Of a stretch of 64,000 bases of DNA, positions 27,943 through 37,273 are shown piece after piece. The stretch's first letter is position 1; every line of letters starts with the position of its first letter. Both the position numbers and the translations under genes were made by a program. The stretch is taken from contig NZ_BDCE01000052.1 in assembly GCF_001613345.1 (NCBI RefSeq), forward strand, positions 62,001 through 126,000. Direction: 5' to 3'. This stretch comes from Nocardia uniformis NBRC 13702 (GTDB lineage: Bacteria; Actinomycetota; Actinomycetes; Mycobacteriales; Mycobacteriaceae). Under the pieces are notes generated by a model. That model ran no database searches and had not been told where the DNA came from. It was given only the letters and a program-made list of their open reading frames with translations.

Positions 27943-27978
27943 AAAGCAGCCCGGAACCAGCTGGTTCCGGGCTGCTTT
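27943..27978 (-). terminator. Intrinsic terminator of tRNA-fMet copy 1
   Basis: A perfect 36-bp palindrome (aaagcagcccggaaccag and its complement) directly after the tRNA 3' end in the minus direction. Its A/T-rich ends give a U-tract on either strand, so it may also stop transcription from the secreted-protein gene. Confidence 0.85.
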
Positions 27979-27983
27979 GTTAG

Positions 27984-28057
27984 TAGCGGGGACAGGATTT
28001 GAACCTGCGACCTCTGGGTTATGAGCCCAGCGAGCTACCGAGCTGCTCCACCCCGCG
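27984..28057 (-). tRNA. tRNA-fMet (initiator, CAU anticodon), copy 1
   Basis: 74 nt without encoded CCA. The anticodon arm is CTGGG-CTCATAA-CCCAG, with the three G-C pairs that mark initiator tRNA. Acceptor CGCGGGG pairs with CCCCGCT with an unpaired first position, also an initiator trait. The T arm contains GGTTCAAAT. Identical over its whole length to the copy at 37200-37273. Confidence 0.95.
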
Positions 28058-28127
28058 TCGGTGTGAACAGAACACTACTGCGTGCGGGCGGATACACCAA
28101 AACGGCTGGTTGATACGGTCTCCGCTG

Positions 28128-29132
28128 ATGTCTTCCACCGGGGCCCGGAGCACCCTGCCGATTGCGCGGGTTCAGGCGATTGTCGAGTTGGCGCGGCAGC
28201 GCGGCTGGGATGTTGCCGAGATGCTGGCGGGGGCGGGGATTTCGCCGGATCTGTTGGCGGAGGGGCGGTCCCGGGTTACCGCCGATCAGGTCGTGGAGAT
28301 GGTGCAGCGGTTGTGGCGGGCTACCGATGACGAATTGCTCGGGCTCGGGTTGCGGCCGATGCCGCGGGGCACGCTGCGGCTGGTGTGTTTCGGGTTGGTC
28401 GGCGCTGCGACGCTCGGCGGGGCGCTGCGCAGGTTCGAGAGCTTTCGGCGGTCGTTGCCCGGACTGCCTCCGGTCACTGTGACCGAGGCGGCGGGCGAGG
28501 CTCGGGTGCGCTTCGATATCGGCGATGTCACCCAGCCCGTCGGCATTGTCATCGACACCATGCTGACCATTACCCATCGCTTCATGGGGTGGGTGATCGG
28601 CGGCCGGCTACCGCTGCTCCGAATCGAGGTCCCCTATGCGGAGGACCCCTCGATCGATGACTACGATGCGATATTCGGTGCGCCCGTTGTCTTTTCGGCA
28701 CCGGCCCCGATGCTGGTCTTCGATGCCGCGCTACTGGACCATCCGATCATGCGTACCGAGGACGATCTGCTGATCTTTCTGCGCAATGCGCCCTCGGGAG
28801 TGCTCGATCCGCGCGCCCACTCGGTCTCGCTCACCGGCCGAGTGCGACGCATCCTCGAACGCGGTCTCTCCGGCGGCTGGCCCGGGATCGAGGATATTGC
28901 CGCCGAACTCGCCATGAGTCCACAAACGTTGCGCCGCAAGCTCCGTGAGGAACACACCACGCCCCGCGAGATCCGCGAGCAGATCCTGCGCGACGCCGCC
29001 ATCGCCAGCCTGGTGCGCGGCGACGAGACGGTGACCGCGCTGTCGCGACGGCTCGGCTTCTCCGAACCGAGCGCCTTCTCGCGTGCCTTCCGCCGCTGGA
29101 CCGGCAGTGCGCCGGGTTCGTATCAGCGCTGA
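28128..29132 (+). CDS. AraC-family transcriptional regulator (334 aa)
   Basis: The N-terminal part (residues 1-200) resembles the arabinose-binding/OruR-type sensing domain of long AraC regulators. The C-terminal 100 residues carry two helix-turn-helix units: IEDIAAELAMSPQTLRRKL and VTALSRRLGFSEPSAFSRAF, then RRWTGSAPGSYQ, the usual AraC ending. ATG at 28128 is chosen because the longer reading frame runs back through the tRNA gene. It precedes an acyl-CoA dehydrogenase gene on the same strand by 112 bp, a common pairing for regulators of lipid catabolism; ligand and targets are unknown. Confidence 0.88.
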   Translation: MSSTGARSTLPIARVQAIVELARQRGWDVAEMLAGAGISPDLLAEGRSRVTADQVVEMVQRLWRATDDELLGLGLRPMPRGTLRLVCFGLVGAATLGGALRRFESFRRSLPGLPPVTVTEAAGEARVRFDIGDVTQPVGIVIDTMLTITHRFMGWVIGGRLPLLRIEVPYAEDPSIDDYDAIFGAPVVFSAPAPMLVFDAALLDHPIMRTEDDLLIFLRNAPSGVLDPRAHSVSLTGRVRRILERGLSGGWPGIEDIAAELAMSPQTLRRKLREEHTTPREIREQILRDAAIASLVRGDETVTALSRRLGFSEPSAFSRAFRRWTGSAPGSYQR

Positions 29133-29244
29133 GCCGCGGCACCTCGAGCATTCCGGTCAAGGATTCGATCGGCGTGGTCATAGGTCCAACGGCGATATCG
29201 CCTTACCGTCACGGCAGAGCCGACTAGAACAGAGGAGTTCACTC

Positions 29245-30390
29245 GTGGCCCTGCACCGCTCGCCGTGGATGGATGAGGACCTGGACGCGCTGTCCGATCT
29301 CGCGCGCCGCTTCTTCGAGAAGGAATGCGCCCCCAATGAGGACCGCTGGGCGCGCCAGCACCATGTCGACCGCGAAATCTGGAACCGGGCAGGCGAACTG
29401 GGCCTGCTGTGCCTGAGCATTCCGGAGGAGTACGGCGGTGGCGGCGGCACCTTCGCGCACGAGGCCGTCGTACTCACCGAACAGGTGCGCGGTATGTCGC
29501 CCAGTCTCGGCAATCCGGTGCACAGCGGGATCGTCGCCCACTACGTGCACGCCTACGGCACCGAGGAGCAGAAGCGGCACTGGCTGCCCAAGATGGCCTC
29601 CGGCGAGGTCGTCGGGGCCATCGCCATGACCGAGCCCGGCACCGGCTCGGATCTGCAGGGCATCAAGACCAAGGCGGTCAAGGACGGCGACGACTACGTC
29701 CTCAATGGCGCGAAGACCTTCATTACCAATGGCTATCTGGCCGACCTGGTGATCGTGGCCTGCAAGACCGGTGAGGGTAAGGGCGCGGACGCCGTATCGC
29801 TCATCCTGGTCGAGACGACCCGGGACGGTTTCCGGCGCGGTCGCAATCTGGAGAAGATCGGCCAGCACGGCCAGGACACCTGCGAACTGTTCTTCGACAA
29901 TGTGCGGGTGCCACAGACGAATCTGCTCGGCGCCGCCGAGGGTATCGGCTTCATCCAGCTCATGCAGCAGCTGCCACAGGAGCGGCTGATCCTCGGCGTG
30001 ATCGCCGCAGCCGCCATCGAGAAAACCGTCGAGGTCACCCTGACCTACACCAAGGAGCGCGAAGCCTTCGGCAAACCGATCTTCGCCTTCCAGAACACCC
30101 AGTTCACGCTGGCCGAATGCGACACCATCAAGACCATCGCGTGGAGCTTCACCGATGACTGCGTGGCGCGGCACCTGCGCGGTGAACTCGACGTCCCCAC
30201 CGCCGCCAAGGCCAAGTGGTGGCTCACCGAACAGCAGTGCAAGGTCGCCGACGAATGCCTCCAGCTTTTCGGTGGCTACGGCTATATGGCCGAGTACCCC
30301 ATCTCGAAGTTCTACGCCGACGCCCGCATTCAAAAGATCTACGGCGGCACCAACGAGATCATGAAGCTGATCATCAGCCGCACACTGTAA
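29245..30390 (+). CDS. Acyl-CoA dehydrogenase, long-chain type (381 aa)
   Basis: FAD-dependent alpha,beta-oxidation of acyl-CoA. Motifs: AMTEPGTGSDLQGI and KTFITNG in the middle domain, REAFGKPI and LFGGYGYMAEYPIS in the C-terminal domain, and the ending YGGTNEIMK. That motif lacks the MCAD-type Glu; long-chain enzymes use a Glu in PQERL, which is present, so this is an LCAD-like member. GTG at 29245 is preferred: AGAGGAG lies 8 nt before it, while the longer frame overlaps the araC-like gene. Probably fatty-acid degradation, regulated by the upstream AraC protein. Confidence 0.92.
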   Translation: MALHRSPWMDEDLDALSDLARRFFEKECAPNEDRWARQHHVDREIWNRAGELGLLCLSIPEEYGGGGGTFAHEAVVLTEQVRGMSPSLGNPVHSGIVAHYVHAYGTEEQKRHWLPKMASGEVVGAIAMTEPGTGSDLQGIKTKAVKDGDDYVLNGAKTFITNGYLADLVIVACKTGEGKGADAVSLILVETTRDGFRRGRNLEKIGQHGQDTCELFFDNVRVPQTNLLGAAEGIGFIQLMQQLPQERLILGVIAAAAIEKTVEVTLTYTKEREAFGKPIFAFQNTQFTLAECDTIKTIAWSFTDDCVARHLRGELDVPTAAKAKWWLTEQQCKVADECLQLFGGYGYMAEYPISKFYADARIQKIYGGTNEIMKLIISRTL

Positions 30391-30472
30391 AACAGCGGAA
30401 GTCCGCATTGTACCGATCCGACACCACACGCCCGATGGCTAGTTAACGATCCGCAACGACTTCCGACGCGTT

Positions 30473-32659
30473 ATGGTTCGTCGAATGAGTGAGCCGCCCG
30501 GAATCAGGCCATCAGGAACCGAGTCCGCTGATGCTGGCGGAAAACATGAAATCGCCGTCGCGTCGCACCCAGAGGCCGACCGCAGGTCCGTCAACAAGCC
30601 GGTGTTCTTCACCTCGGCGGGGATCGTGCTCGCCTTCGCGATCTGGGCGTTGGCCGCACCGACGAGTGCCGAGACAGTCGTCGGTGAGGTCAAGACCTTC
30701 ATTGCCACGTGGTTCGGCTGGTGGTACTTCATTCTCGGAACGGCCCTCGTCGGGCTCGTCGTATTCATCGGCGCCAGCAAGTACGGCCGCTACCGGCTGG
30801 GCCCGGACGAATCGCGTCCCGAGTACAGCCTCTTCTCGTGGACGGCAATGCTTTTCGCCGCCGGTATCGGCATCGACCTGATGTTCTTCTCGGTCGCCGA
30901 GCCGGTCTACAACTACCTGCACCCGCCCACCGGGGAGGCCGGAACCAATGCGGCGGCCCGCGAGGCGACGACCTGGACGATCTTCCACTACGGACTGACC
31001 GGCTGGGCGATGTACGCGCTGATGGGTGGGGCGCTCGCCTACTTCGCCTTCCGGCACAACCTGCCGCTCACCATCCGGGCTGCGCTCTACCCGATCTTCG
31101 GCAAGCGGGTGGAGGGCAGGTGGGGCGATGCCATCGATGTGGCCGCCGTCCTCGGCACCATCTTCGGCATCGCGACATCGCTCGGTATTGGCATCGTGCA
31201 GCTCAACTTCGGACTGCACGAGATGTTCGGCATCAGCGAGGGCAAGGCCGCCCAGATCGGGCTCATCGCGCTATCGGTCATCATCGCGACAATCTCGGCG
31301 ACCTCGGGCGTCGACCGGGGCATCCGGCGGCTGTCGGAGTTCAATGTAATTCTGGCGATCGTGCTGCTCGTCTACATTCTGGTGGCGGGCCGCACGGATT
31401 TCCTGCTCAACGGGCTCGCCCAGAACGCCGGGGACTATCTATCATCCTTCCTCGACCGGACGCTCGACACCTTCGCCTGGGACCGCAATCCGGAAACCGC
31501 CAACGAACCGACCGCGTGGCTCGACGGCTGGACGCTGTTCTTCTGGGCGTGGTGGGTGGCGTGGGCGCCGTTCGTCGGGCTGTTCCTCGCGCGCATCTCG
31601 CGCGGACGCACCCTGCGGCAGTTCATCTTCGGCGTACTCGTCGTGCCGTTCAGCTTCATCCTGCTGTGGATCTCGATCTTCGGTAACAGCGCGCTGGAGC
31701 TGGCCCGCGACGACCGGGACTTCGCCGAGATCACGGCCGGGCAGGCCGAGGCCGGGTTCTACACACTGCTCGACAAATACCCGGGCGCGCCGTTGCTGCT
31801 CGGCATCGCGACCATTACCGGCCTGCTGTTCTACGTGACCAGCGCCGACTCCGGTTCGCTCGTCATGGGCAATTTCACCTCGAAGCTGCCGGACCCGATG
31901 GCCGACTGCGCGCGGAGCGTGCGCATTTTCTGGTCGGTGGCGATCGGCCTGCTGACGCTGTCGATGCTGTTCGCCGGTGCGGGCGGATCGATTACGACCC
32001 TGCAGAACGCCACCATCATCATGGGGTTGCCGTTCTCGTTCATCCTCGCCCTCATCGGAATCGCGCTACTGCGCGCGGTGCGCAATGAGTCGTACAAGAT
32101 CGACAGCTACCGCACGACACTGCCGAAAGCCCTTGCGGTCGGGCGCGGTCCGTCGGAGCACGGCAGCTGGCGGCGGCGACTGCTGTCCACCATCCAGTAC
32201 CCGGGAGCGGCGACGACGCGGAGGTTCGTCGCCAATACCGTCGTACCGGCCATGCGCGAGGTCGCCGACGAGTTCGCGCGCGCGGGTATCACCGCGACCG
32301 TCGACGAGTCCGCCAGCCACGAGGACATACCGTCGCCACGGCTGGTTGTCGATCAGGCGACCGATCCCGGGTTCGAGTACTGCGTGTGGCCGGTATCGGC
32401 GCCCACCCCGACCTACGCGGTGTTGTCGCAACGCTCGGCCGACCGCTACTTCCGCTGCGAGGTGTACCTGGCGGAGGGTTCGCAGGGCTACTCGCTCAAC
32501 GGCTACAGCCGCGAGCAGGTTATCGGCGACATCCTCGACCAGTACGAACGCCACCTCGGATACCTGCACCTGCGACGTTCGGCCTCCGACCACCACGAAT
32601 CGAAACCCAGCGACGCCGACGTCGCCGCCGACAATCCCGAAGGGACATCCAACACATGA
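30473..32659 (+). CDS. betT: BCCT-family choline/glycine betaine transporter (728 aa)
   Basis: Sodium- or proton-coupled uptake of quaternary ammonium compounds. About twelve hydrophobic segments span residues 40-530, including the BCCT signature region WAWWVAWAPFVGLFLARISR, followed by a cytoplasmic tail of about 190 residues as in osmoregulated BetT proteins. The first ATG (30473) and a second at 30485 are both possible; neither has a clear Shine-Dalgarno sequence. It is followed after 13 bp by betB and then betA, so the substrate is most likely choline, oxidised in the cell to glycine betaine for osmoprotection or carbon supply. Confidence 0.93.
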   Translation: MVRRMSEPPGIRPSGTESADAGGKHEIAVASHPEADRRSVNKPVFFTSAGIVLAFAIWALAAPTSAETVVGEVKTFIATWFGWWYFILGTALVGLVVFIGASKYGRYRLGPDESRPEYSLFSWTAMLFAAGIGIDLMFFSVAEPVYNYLHPPTGEAGTNAAAREATTWTIFHYGLTGWAMYALMGGALAYFAFRHNLPLTIRAALYPIFGKRVEGRWGDAIDVAAVLGTIFGIATSLGIGIVQLNFGLHEMFGISEGKAAQIGLIALSVIIATISATSGVDRGIRRLSEFNVILAIVLLVYILVAGRTDFLLNGLAQNAGDYLSSFLDRTLDTFAWDRNPETANEPTAWLDGWTLFFWAWWVAWAPFVGLFLARISRGRTLRQFIFGVLVVPFSFILLWISIFGNSALELARDDRDFAEITAGQAEAGFYTLLDKYPGAPLLLGIATITGLLFYVTSADSGSLVMGNFTSKLPDPMADCARSVRIFWSVAIGLLTLSMLFAGAGGSITTLQNATIIMGLPFSFILALIGIALLRAVRNESYKIDSYRTTLPKALAVGRGPSEHGSWRRRLLSTIQYPGAATTRRFVANTVVPAMREVADEFARAGITATVDESASHEDIPSPRLVVDQATDPGFEYCVWPVSAPTPTYAVLSQRSADRYFRCEVYLAEGSQGYSLNGYSREQVIGDILDQYERHLGYLHLRRSASDHHESKPSDADVAADNPEGTSNT

Positions 32660-32672
32660 GTGAGGCGCGGTC

Positions 32673-34187
32673 ATGAGCGATACCCTGTACATCGACGGCG
32701 CCTGGCGCGCCGCCGCATCCGGTGAAACCCGCGAAATCCGGTGCCCTGCGGATAATTCCGTCGTTGGCGTGGTCGCCGAGGCGGGTACGGCCGACACCGA
32801 GGCGGCCATTGCCGCCGCCCGCCGGGCCTTCGACAGCGGGCCCTGGCGGCAGACCTCGGCCGCGGAGCGCGGTGATCTGCTGCTGCGGGTCGCCGACGCC
32901 ATCGACGCCCGCCGCGACGAATTCGTCCGCGCCGAGACCCTCGACACCGGAAAGCGTCCCTACGAGTCCGATATCGATATGTCCGATATCGCGAATTGCT
33001 TCCGGTACTTCGGCAAACTGGCGGCCGACGATGCCGGCCGCGTCGTCGACGCCGGTTCCCCGGATGTCGACTCGCGGATCGTTTACGAACCGGTCGGCGT
33101 ATGCGGACTCATCACACCGTGGAACTACCCGCTGCTGCAGGCGGCCTGGAAGGTCGCGCCAGCTCTGGCCGCCGGTAACACCTTCGTGCTCAAACCGTCG
33201 GAGCTGACGCCGCACACCTCGATCCTGCTGCTGTCGGTGCTGCACGACCTCGGTGTGGCACCCGGTGTGGCCAACCTCGTGCTCGGGGCGGGCGCCACCG
33301 CCGGGGCGCCGCTGTCCGCGCATCCGGATGTCGACCTCGTCTCCTTCACCGGCGGCCTCGCCACCGGCAAGATCATTGCCCGCGAGGCGGCGGCGACCGT
33401 CAAGAAGGTGGCTCTCGAACTCGGCGGCAAGAATCCGAATGTCATCTTCGCCGATGCCTGCGACACCGACGAGCGGCTGGCCGCCGCGGTCGACAATGCG
33501 CTGAACGCGGCGTTCCTGCATTCCGGTCAGGTGTGCTCGGCCGGTGCGCGGCTCGTTATCGAGGCGTCGGCGCACGACCGCTTTGTCGACGAGCTGGTGC
33601 GGCGTGCCGAGCAGATCCGGCTCGGGCTGCCATTCGCCGAGGGCACCGAGACCGGGCCGCTCATCTCCGCCGCACACCGCGACAAGGTGCACGCCTACGT
33701 GGAGCGGGCGCGGGCCGAGGGCGCCGTGATTCGTGCCGGCGGCGCCTTCGCCACGGGCGATCGGGGTTCCGGCAACCTCGACGACGGGTGGTTCTATCTG
33801 CCGACCGTAATCGACGGCGCCACCAGCGATATGGCGTGCGTGCACGATGAGGCGTTCGGGCCGACCGTGACAGTCGAGACGTTCACCACCGAGGACGAGG
33901 CCGTCGCCATCGGCAATGACACCGAGTACGGCCTCGCCGGTGCGGTGTGGTCCTTCGACGCTGCGCGCGCCCGCCGGATCGCCGCCCGGCTGCGACACGG
34001 CACCGTTTGGGTCAATGATTTCGGGCCGTACCTGCCGCAGGCCGAATGGGGCGGCTTCGGCCACTCCGGCGTCGGCCGCGAACTGGGACCGTCCGGCCTG
34101 CACGAGTACCGCGAGGCAAAGCACGTCTACGAGAATCTCCGGCCGGGCGTCACCGGCTGGTTCGCCGACCGAGGGGAGCGGAAGTGA
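32673..34187 (+). CDS. betB: Betaine-aldehyde dehydrogenase (504 aa)
   Basis: NAD(P)-dependent oxidation of betaine aldehyde to glycine betaine. Aldehyde dehydrogenase fold with catalytic Glu in LELGGKNPN and nucleophilic Cys in LHSGQVCSAG; the oxyanion Asn region TPWNYPL and the C-terminal GGFGHSGVGRELG are also present. Length is normal. The assignment to betaine aldehyde over other aldehydes rests on its place between a BCCT transporter and a choline-dehydrogenase-like gene. The stop overlaps the betA start. Confidence 0.92.
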   Translation: MSDTLYIDGAWRAAASGETREIRCPADNSVVGVVAEAGTADTEAAIAAARRAFDSGPWRQTSAAERGDLLLRVADAIDARRDEFVRAETLDTGKRPYESDIDMSDIANCFRYFGKLAADDAGRVVDAGSPDVDSRIVYEPVGVCGLITPWNYPLLQAAWKVAPALAAGNTFVLKPSELTPHTSILLLSVLHDLGVAPGVANLVLGAGATAGAPLSAHPDVDLVSFTGGLATGKIIAREAAATVKKVALELGGKNPNVIFADACDTDERLAAAVDNALNAAFLHSGQVCSAGARLVIEASAHDRFVDELVRRAEQIRLGLPFAEGTETGPLISAAHRDKVHAYVERARAEGAVIRAGGAFATGDRGSGNLDDGWFYLPTVIDGATSDMACVHDEAFGPTVTVETFTTEDEAVAIGNDTEYGLAGAVWSFDAARARRIAARLRHGTVWVNDFGPYLPQAEWGGFGHSGVGRELGPSGLHEYREAKHVYENLRPGVTGWFADRGERK

Positions 34188-35734
34188 ACGAATACGACTA
34201 TGTGATCGTCGGCGGCGGCTCCGGTGGCGCGGCCGTCGCAGCGCGCCTGTCGGAGGATCCGTCGGTGACGGTATGCCTGCTCGAGGCCGGGCCGACCGAT
34301 GTCGGTGACGATGCCATTCTGCGGCTGGACCGCTGGATGGAGCTGCTCGAATCGGGGTACGACTGGGACTATCCCATCGAACCGCAGGAGAACGGCAACT
34401 CGTTCATGCGGCACGCTCGCGCCAAGGTGCTCGGCGGCTGCTCGTCGCACAACAGCTGTATCGCGTTCTGGGCGCCACGCGAGGACCTCGACTCCTGGGA
34501 GCACGAACACGGCTGTGCCGGTTGGGGTTCGGACTCGGTGTATCGGCTCTATCCCCGGATCGAAACCAATGATGCCCCGGGCGATCACCACGGCCGCAGC
34601 GGTCCCGTCCACATTATGACGGTGCCGCCGAACGACCCGTGCGGCGTGGCCGTGCTCGATGCCTGTGCAGCCGTGGGTATTCCGCGCGCCGAATTCAACT
34701 CGGGGCGAACGGTTGTCAACGGCGCCAACTTCTTTCAGATCAACCGCCGCGCCGACGGCGTCCGCTCCTCCTCATCGGTGAGCTATCTGCATCCGAATCT
34801 GGACCGGCCGAACCTCACCGTTCGAACCGGCGCCTGGGCGAAGAGGATCGTCATCGAGGGCGGCCGGGCCGTCGGCGTCGATATCACCGACAATGCTTTC
34901 GGTCGTACCACCCGGATCTCGGCCGGGCGTGAGGTCATTGTCTGCACCGGTGCCATCGACTCACCGAAACTGCTCATGCTCTCGGGCATCGGCCCGGCGG
35001 ATCACCTGCGCGAGAACGGAATCGACGTCCTCGCCGACTCCCCCGGGGTCGGCGCGCACCTGCAGGACCATCCGGAGGGCGTCATCGCTTTCGAGACCAA
35101 GCGGCCGATGGTCCGCACCTCGACGCAGTGGTGGGAGGCCGGGATCTTCACGACGACCGTCGAAGGACTGGACCGGCCCGACCTGATGATGCATTACGGC
35201 AGCGTGCCTTTCGATATGCATACGCTGCGGCAGGGGTATCCGACCGCTGACAACACCTTCTGCCTCACCCCGAATGTCACCCAGGCCCGCTCCCGCGGCA
35301 CCGTCCGGCTGCGCTCACGCGACTTCCGTGACAAGCCGCGCGTCGACCCGCGCTACTTCACCGACGCCGAGGGCCACGATATGCGCGTAATGGTCGCCGG
35401 AATTCGGAAGGCACGCGAGATCGCCGCGGCCGCACCGCTTTCCGATTGGGTGGAGCGCGAACTGTACCCCGGCCCGGACACCAACTCCGACGCCGAGCTC
35501 GCCGACTATATTCGCCGCACGCACAACACCGTGTATCACCCGGTCGGGACGGTGCGGATGGGGGCGGTCGACGACCCGATGAGCCCACTGGATCCCGAGC
35601 TGCGGGTGAAGGGCGTCGAAGGCCTGCGCGTCGCCGACGCCTCGGTATTCCCCGCGCACACGACGGTGAATCCGAATATCACCGTCATGCTCGTCGGCGA
35701 ACGGTGCGCCGAACTGGTGACCGCGGCTCGGTAG
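34184..35734 (+). CDS. betA: GMC-family choline dehydrogenase (516 aa)
   Basis: FAD-dependent oxidation of choline to betaine aldehyde. N-terminal FAD-binding motif VIVGGGSGGAAVAARL; GMC signature segments GGCSSHNSCIAFW and GAIDSPKLLMLSGIG; C-terminal catalytic His in YHPVGTVRMG and Asn in VNPNITVMLVGE. GTG at 34184 (GTGA overlap with the betB stop) is chosen because the longer frame to 34046 runs through betB without similarity. Last gene of the transporter-dehydrogenase operon. Other GMC alcohol oxidases cannot be excluded from sequence alone, but the context favours choline. Confidence 0.92.
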   Translation: MNEYDYVIVGGGSGGAAVAARLSEDPSVTVCLLEAGPTDVGDDAILRLDRWMELLESGYDWDYPIEPQENGNSFMRHARAKVLGGCSSHNSCIAFWAPREDLDSWEHEHGCAGWGSDSVYRLYPRIETNDAPGDHHGRSGPVHIMTVPPNDPCGVAVLDACAAVGIPRAEFNSGRTVVNGANFFQINRRADGVRSSSSVSYLHPNLDRPNLTVRTGAWAKRIVIEGGRAVGVDITDNAFGRTTRISAGREVIVCTGAIDSPKLLMLSGIGPADHLRENGIDVLADSPGVGAHLQDHPEGVIAFETKRPMVRTSTQWWEAGIFTTTVEGLDRPDLMMHYGSVPFDMHTLRQGYPTADNTFCLTPNVTQARSRGTVRLRSRDFRDKPRVDPRYFTDAEGHDMRVMVAGIRKAREIAAAAPLSDWVERELYPGPDTNSDAELADYIRRTHNTVYHPVGTVRMGAVDDPMSPLDPELRVKGVEGLRVADASVFPAHTTVNPNITVMLVGERCAELVTAAR

Positions 35735-35759
35735 CTCCAGTATTGGGCGCCCGGCCGGA

Positions 35760-36287
35760 TCATTCCGGCCGAGCGCCGGAACCTCCACCACCGCCGAGGC
35801 TGGAGGGATCGACGACCGTCAGGGTCGAGGCCGCGGAGGTGGAGCCGTTGTAACCGACACCTCCGGTGTAGACCGCGGTGATCTGTCGGGCACCGGTCAC
35901 GCCGACGGTGTACTGGAGAACCGCCTTACCGTTGACCACGTCCACCGCAGCTCCCATGGGCGTACCGCCATCCATGAAGCGGACGGTTCCGTCGTCGACC
36001 GCGTCGCCGCCCTCGGTCTTGACGGTGGCGGTGAATGTCACCGCGTCACCCTTGGTGGCTTTCTCCTGGACTGCGAGGGGCGTCACGGTGTTCTGCTCGA
36101 CGGGTACCGGATCGGAGACCGTCACGGTCCGCCCCTCGCCGGTCGACCCGTTGAAACCTTCGGCACCGGAGTACACCGCCGAAATCACGTGATCCCCCGC
36201 GGTGGCGAAGGAGTGCACCAATTTCGCACCACCATCGGTGACGGGGATGGGCCCGCCGATCGCGCTCCCGTGGGAGCACGCGGACCG
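35760..36287 (-). pseudogene. Remnant of an Ig-like (Big_3-type) repeat surface protein
   Basis: The frame encodes about one and a half bacterial Ig-like repeats (HVISAVYSGAEGFNGST, then GTVRFMDGGTPMGAAV, then ITAVYTGGVGYNGST) and a glycine-rich tail. There is no plausible start: the only candidate near the domain is a TTG at 36221 in mid-repeat, and no signal peptide precedes it. Repeat-like sequence continues upstream in the same frame to a TGA at 36288-36290 (IGGPIPVTDGGAKLVHSF), and a TVRV in a second frame next to it suggests a frameshift near 36275. I read this as a 5'-truncated, frameshifted gene. A hairpin (35752-35771) overlaps its end. Confidence 0.6.
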
Positions 36288-36486
36288 TCATACCGCGGCT
36301 CAGGCCAGGTATAACCTCCGAACCCTCTCGCGGCGATGGGCGATTCAGAGCGCCGCGTGACACACCGGTCGCGCACTACAGCTGGCGAACCGACATCACG
36401 CGGATACTCGCGACTGTTCAGCAATCCCCACTACGGCCGCTGGCCGTTCGCCACCGGCAGACCGCCGACCATCTACTCACGGATAA

Positions 36487-36524
36487 CGAATGACCCGGAA
36501 CCCCAATGGGTTTCGGGTCATTCG
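36487..36524 (-). terminator. Intrinsic terminator after the small membrane protein gene
   Basis: Near-perfect inverted repeat (cgaatgacccg... cgggtcattcg) with a short loop, 10 bp beyond the stop of the gene at 36534. Confidence 0.75.
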
Positions 36525-36533
36525 CGCTCTTTG

Positions 36534-36992
36534 TCAGGCTATCGAGGGCGAGCGTGTAGGACGCTCACGAGGTACGAGCAGGGCCACCAGCGCGAGGAGA
36601 AGTCCGCCCGCGAACAGGTACAGGCCCCAGGTGCCCGACAACAGGTCGCGGTAGTCGGCGCGCAGTTGCTCGTCGAAGCGCTCGTTCAGCCGCCAGGCGA
36701 CTACGGCGATAGCGGCGAGTCCGATCAGGACACCGAGCCAGCCGAGCCCCCGCGAGCCGGTCAGCGCGGCCACCAGGACGATAACGGCCACGCCCAGCAG
36801 GACGACAGCCAGCGAGGCCTGCACCGCGGCCGACTGGGCCCCGATCTGTTCGAGGCTGTGAGCGCCGAACCCCTCCCGCAGATCGGTGAATCGAACGTCG
36901 CGCGCCTCGATCGTGCCGACGAGCGGGCCGAACGCTCCGACCGCCATCGCGATCGCGCAGGCGAACAGTAGAAGGTGGACGAAACCACGCAT
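36534..36992 (-). CDS. Small membrane protein of unknown function (152 aa)
   Basis: No family recognised. Four hydrophobic segments: residues about 4-22, 56-76, 79-97 and 125-145, with a hydrophilic loop after the first (RDVRFTDLREGFG) and another after the third (RLNERFDEQLRADYRDLL). ATG at 36992 is chosen because the first membrane segment starts directly after it and the upstream extension is arginine-rich shadow sequence. It stands alone between a terminator and the second tRNA-fMet. Probably a plasma-membrane protein. Confidence 0.7.
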   Translation of the reverse strand: MRGFVHLLLFACAIAMAVGAFGPLVGTIEARDVRFTDLREGFGAHSLEQIGAQSAAVQASLAVVLLGVAVIVLVAALTGSRGLGWLGVLIGLAAIAVVAWRLNERFDEQLRADYRDLLSGTWGLYLFAGGLLLALVALLVPRERPTRSPSIA

Positions 36993-37161
36993 ACCTCTAC
37001 AGTACGTCCGGCCGCGTGAAATACCACCGGGTTCGGCCATACCCCGGCCAATCGAGGGTGACGAGCGCTGGCACGGCCGTTCCCGCACACCTTCCGGACC
37101 GCGTATCCGCCATCAACCCCGTATCCACTGGCGGCGGGGATTCGACGGGGTAGGACAACGA

Positions 37162-37194
37162 AAAAGACCCGGAACCAGTGGTTCCGGGTCTTTT
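37162..37194 (-). terminator. Intrinsic terminator of tRNA-fMet copy 2
   Basis: A 16-bp perfect stem (aaaagacccggaacca) with a minimal loop, then T residues, directly after the tRNA in the minus direction. The core ccggaacca is shared with the terminator of copy 1, but the flanks differ. Confidence 0.85.
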
Positions 37195-37199
37195 CGTAG

Positions 37200-37273
37200 T
37201 AGCGGGGACAGGATTTGAACCTGCGACCTCTGGGTTATGAGCCCAGCGAGCTACCGAGCTGCTCCACCCCGCG
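37200..37273 (-). tRNA. tRNA-fMet (initiator, CAU anticodon), copy 2
   Basis: Same 74-nt sequence as 27984-28057, same strand, with the GGG/CCC initiator anticodon stem and no encoded CCA. Identity extends a few bases past both ends (tagtagcgg and cgcgtcggtg) and then stops. Confidence 0.95.

Noticed and set aside
35752..35771. Terminator after betA (cggccgga-tcat-tccggccg)
   Set aside because: The stem is perfect but has no T-tract on either side and overlaps the end of the Ig-like remnant, so it was not listed as a terminator.
27943..37273. Integrative element using tRNA-fMet as its attachment site
   Set aside because: No integrase, excisionase, relaxase or phage gene lies between the two tRNA copies. 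Only duplication of the tRNA can be stated.
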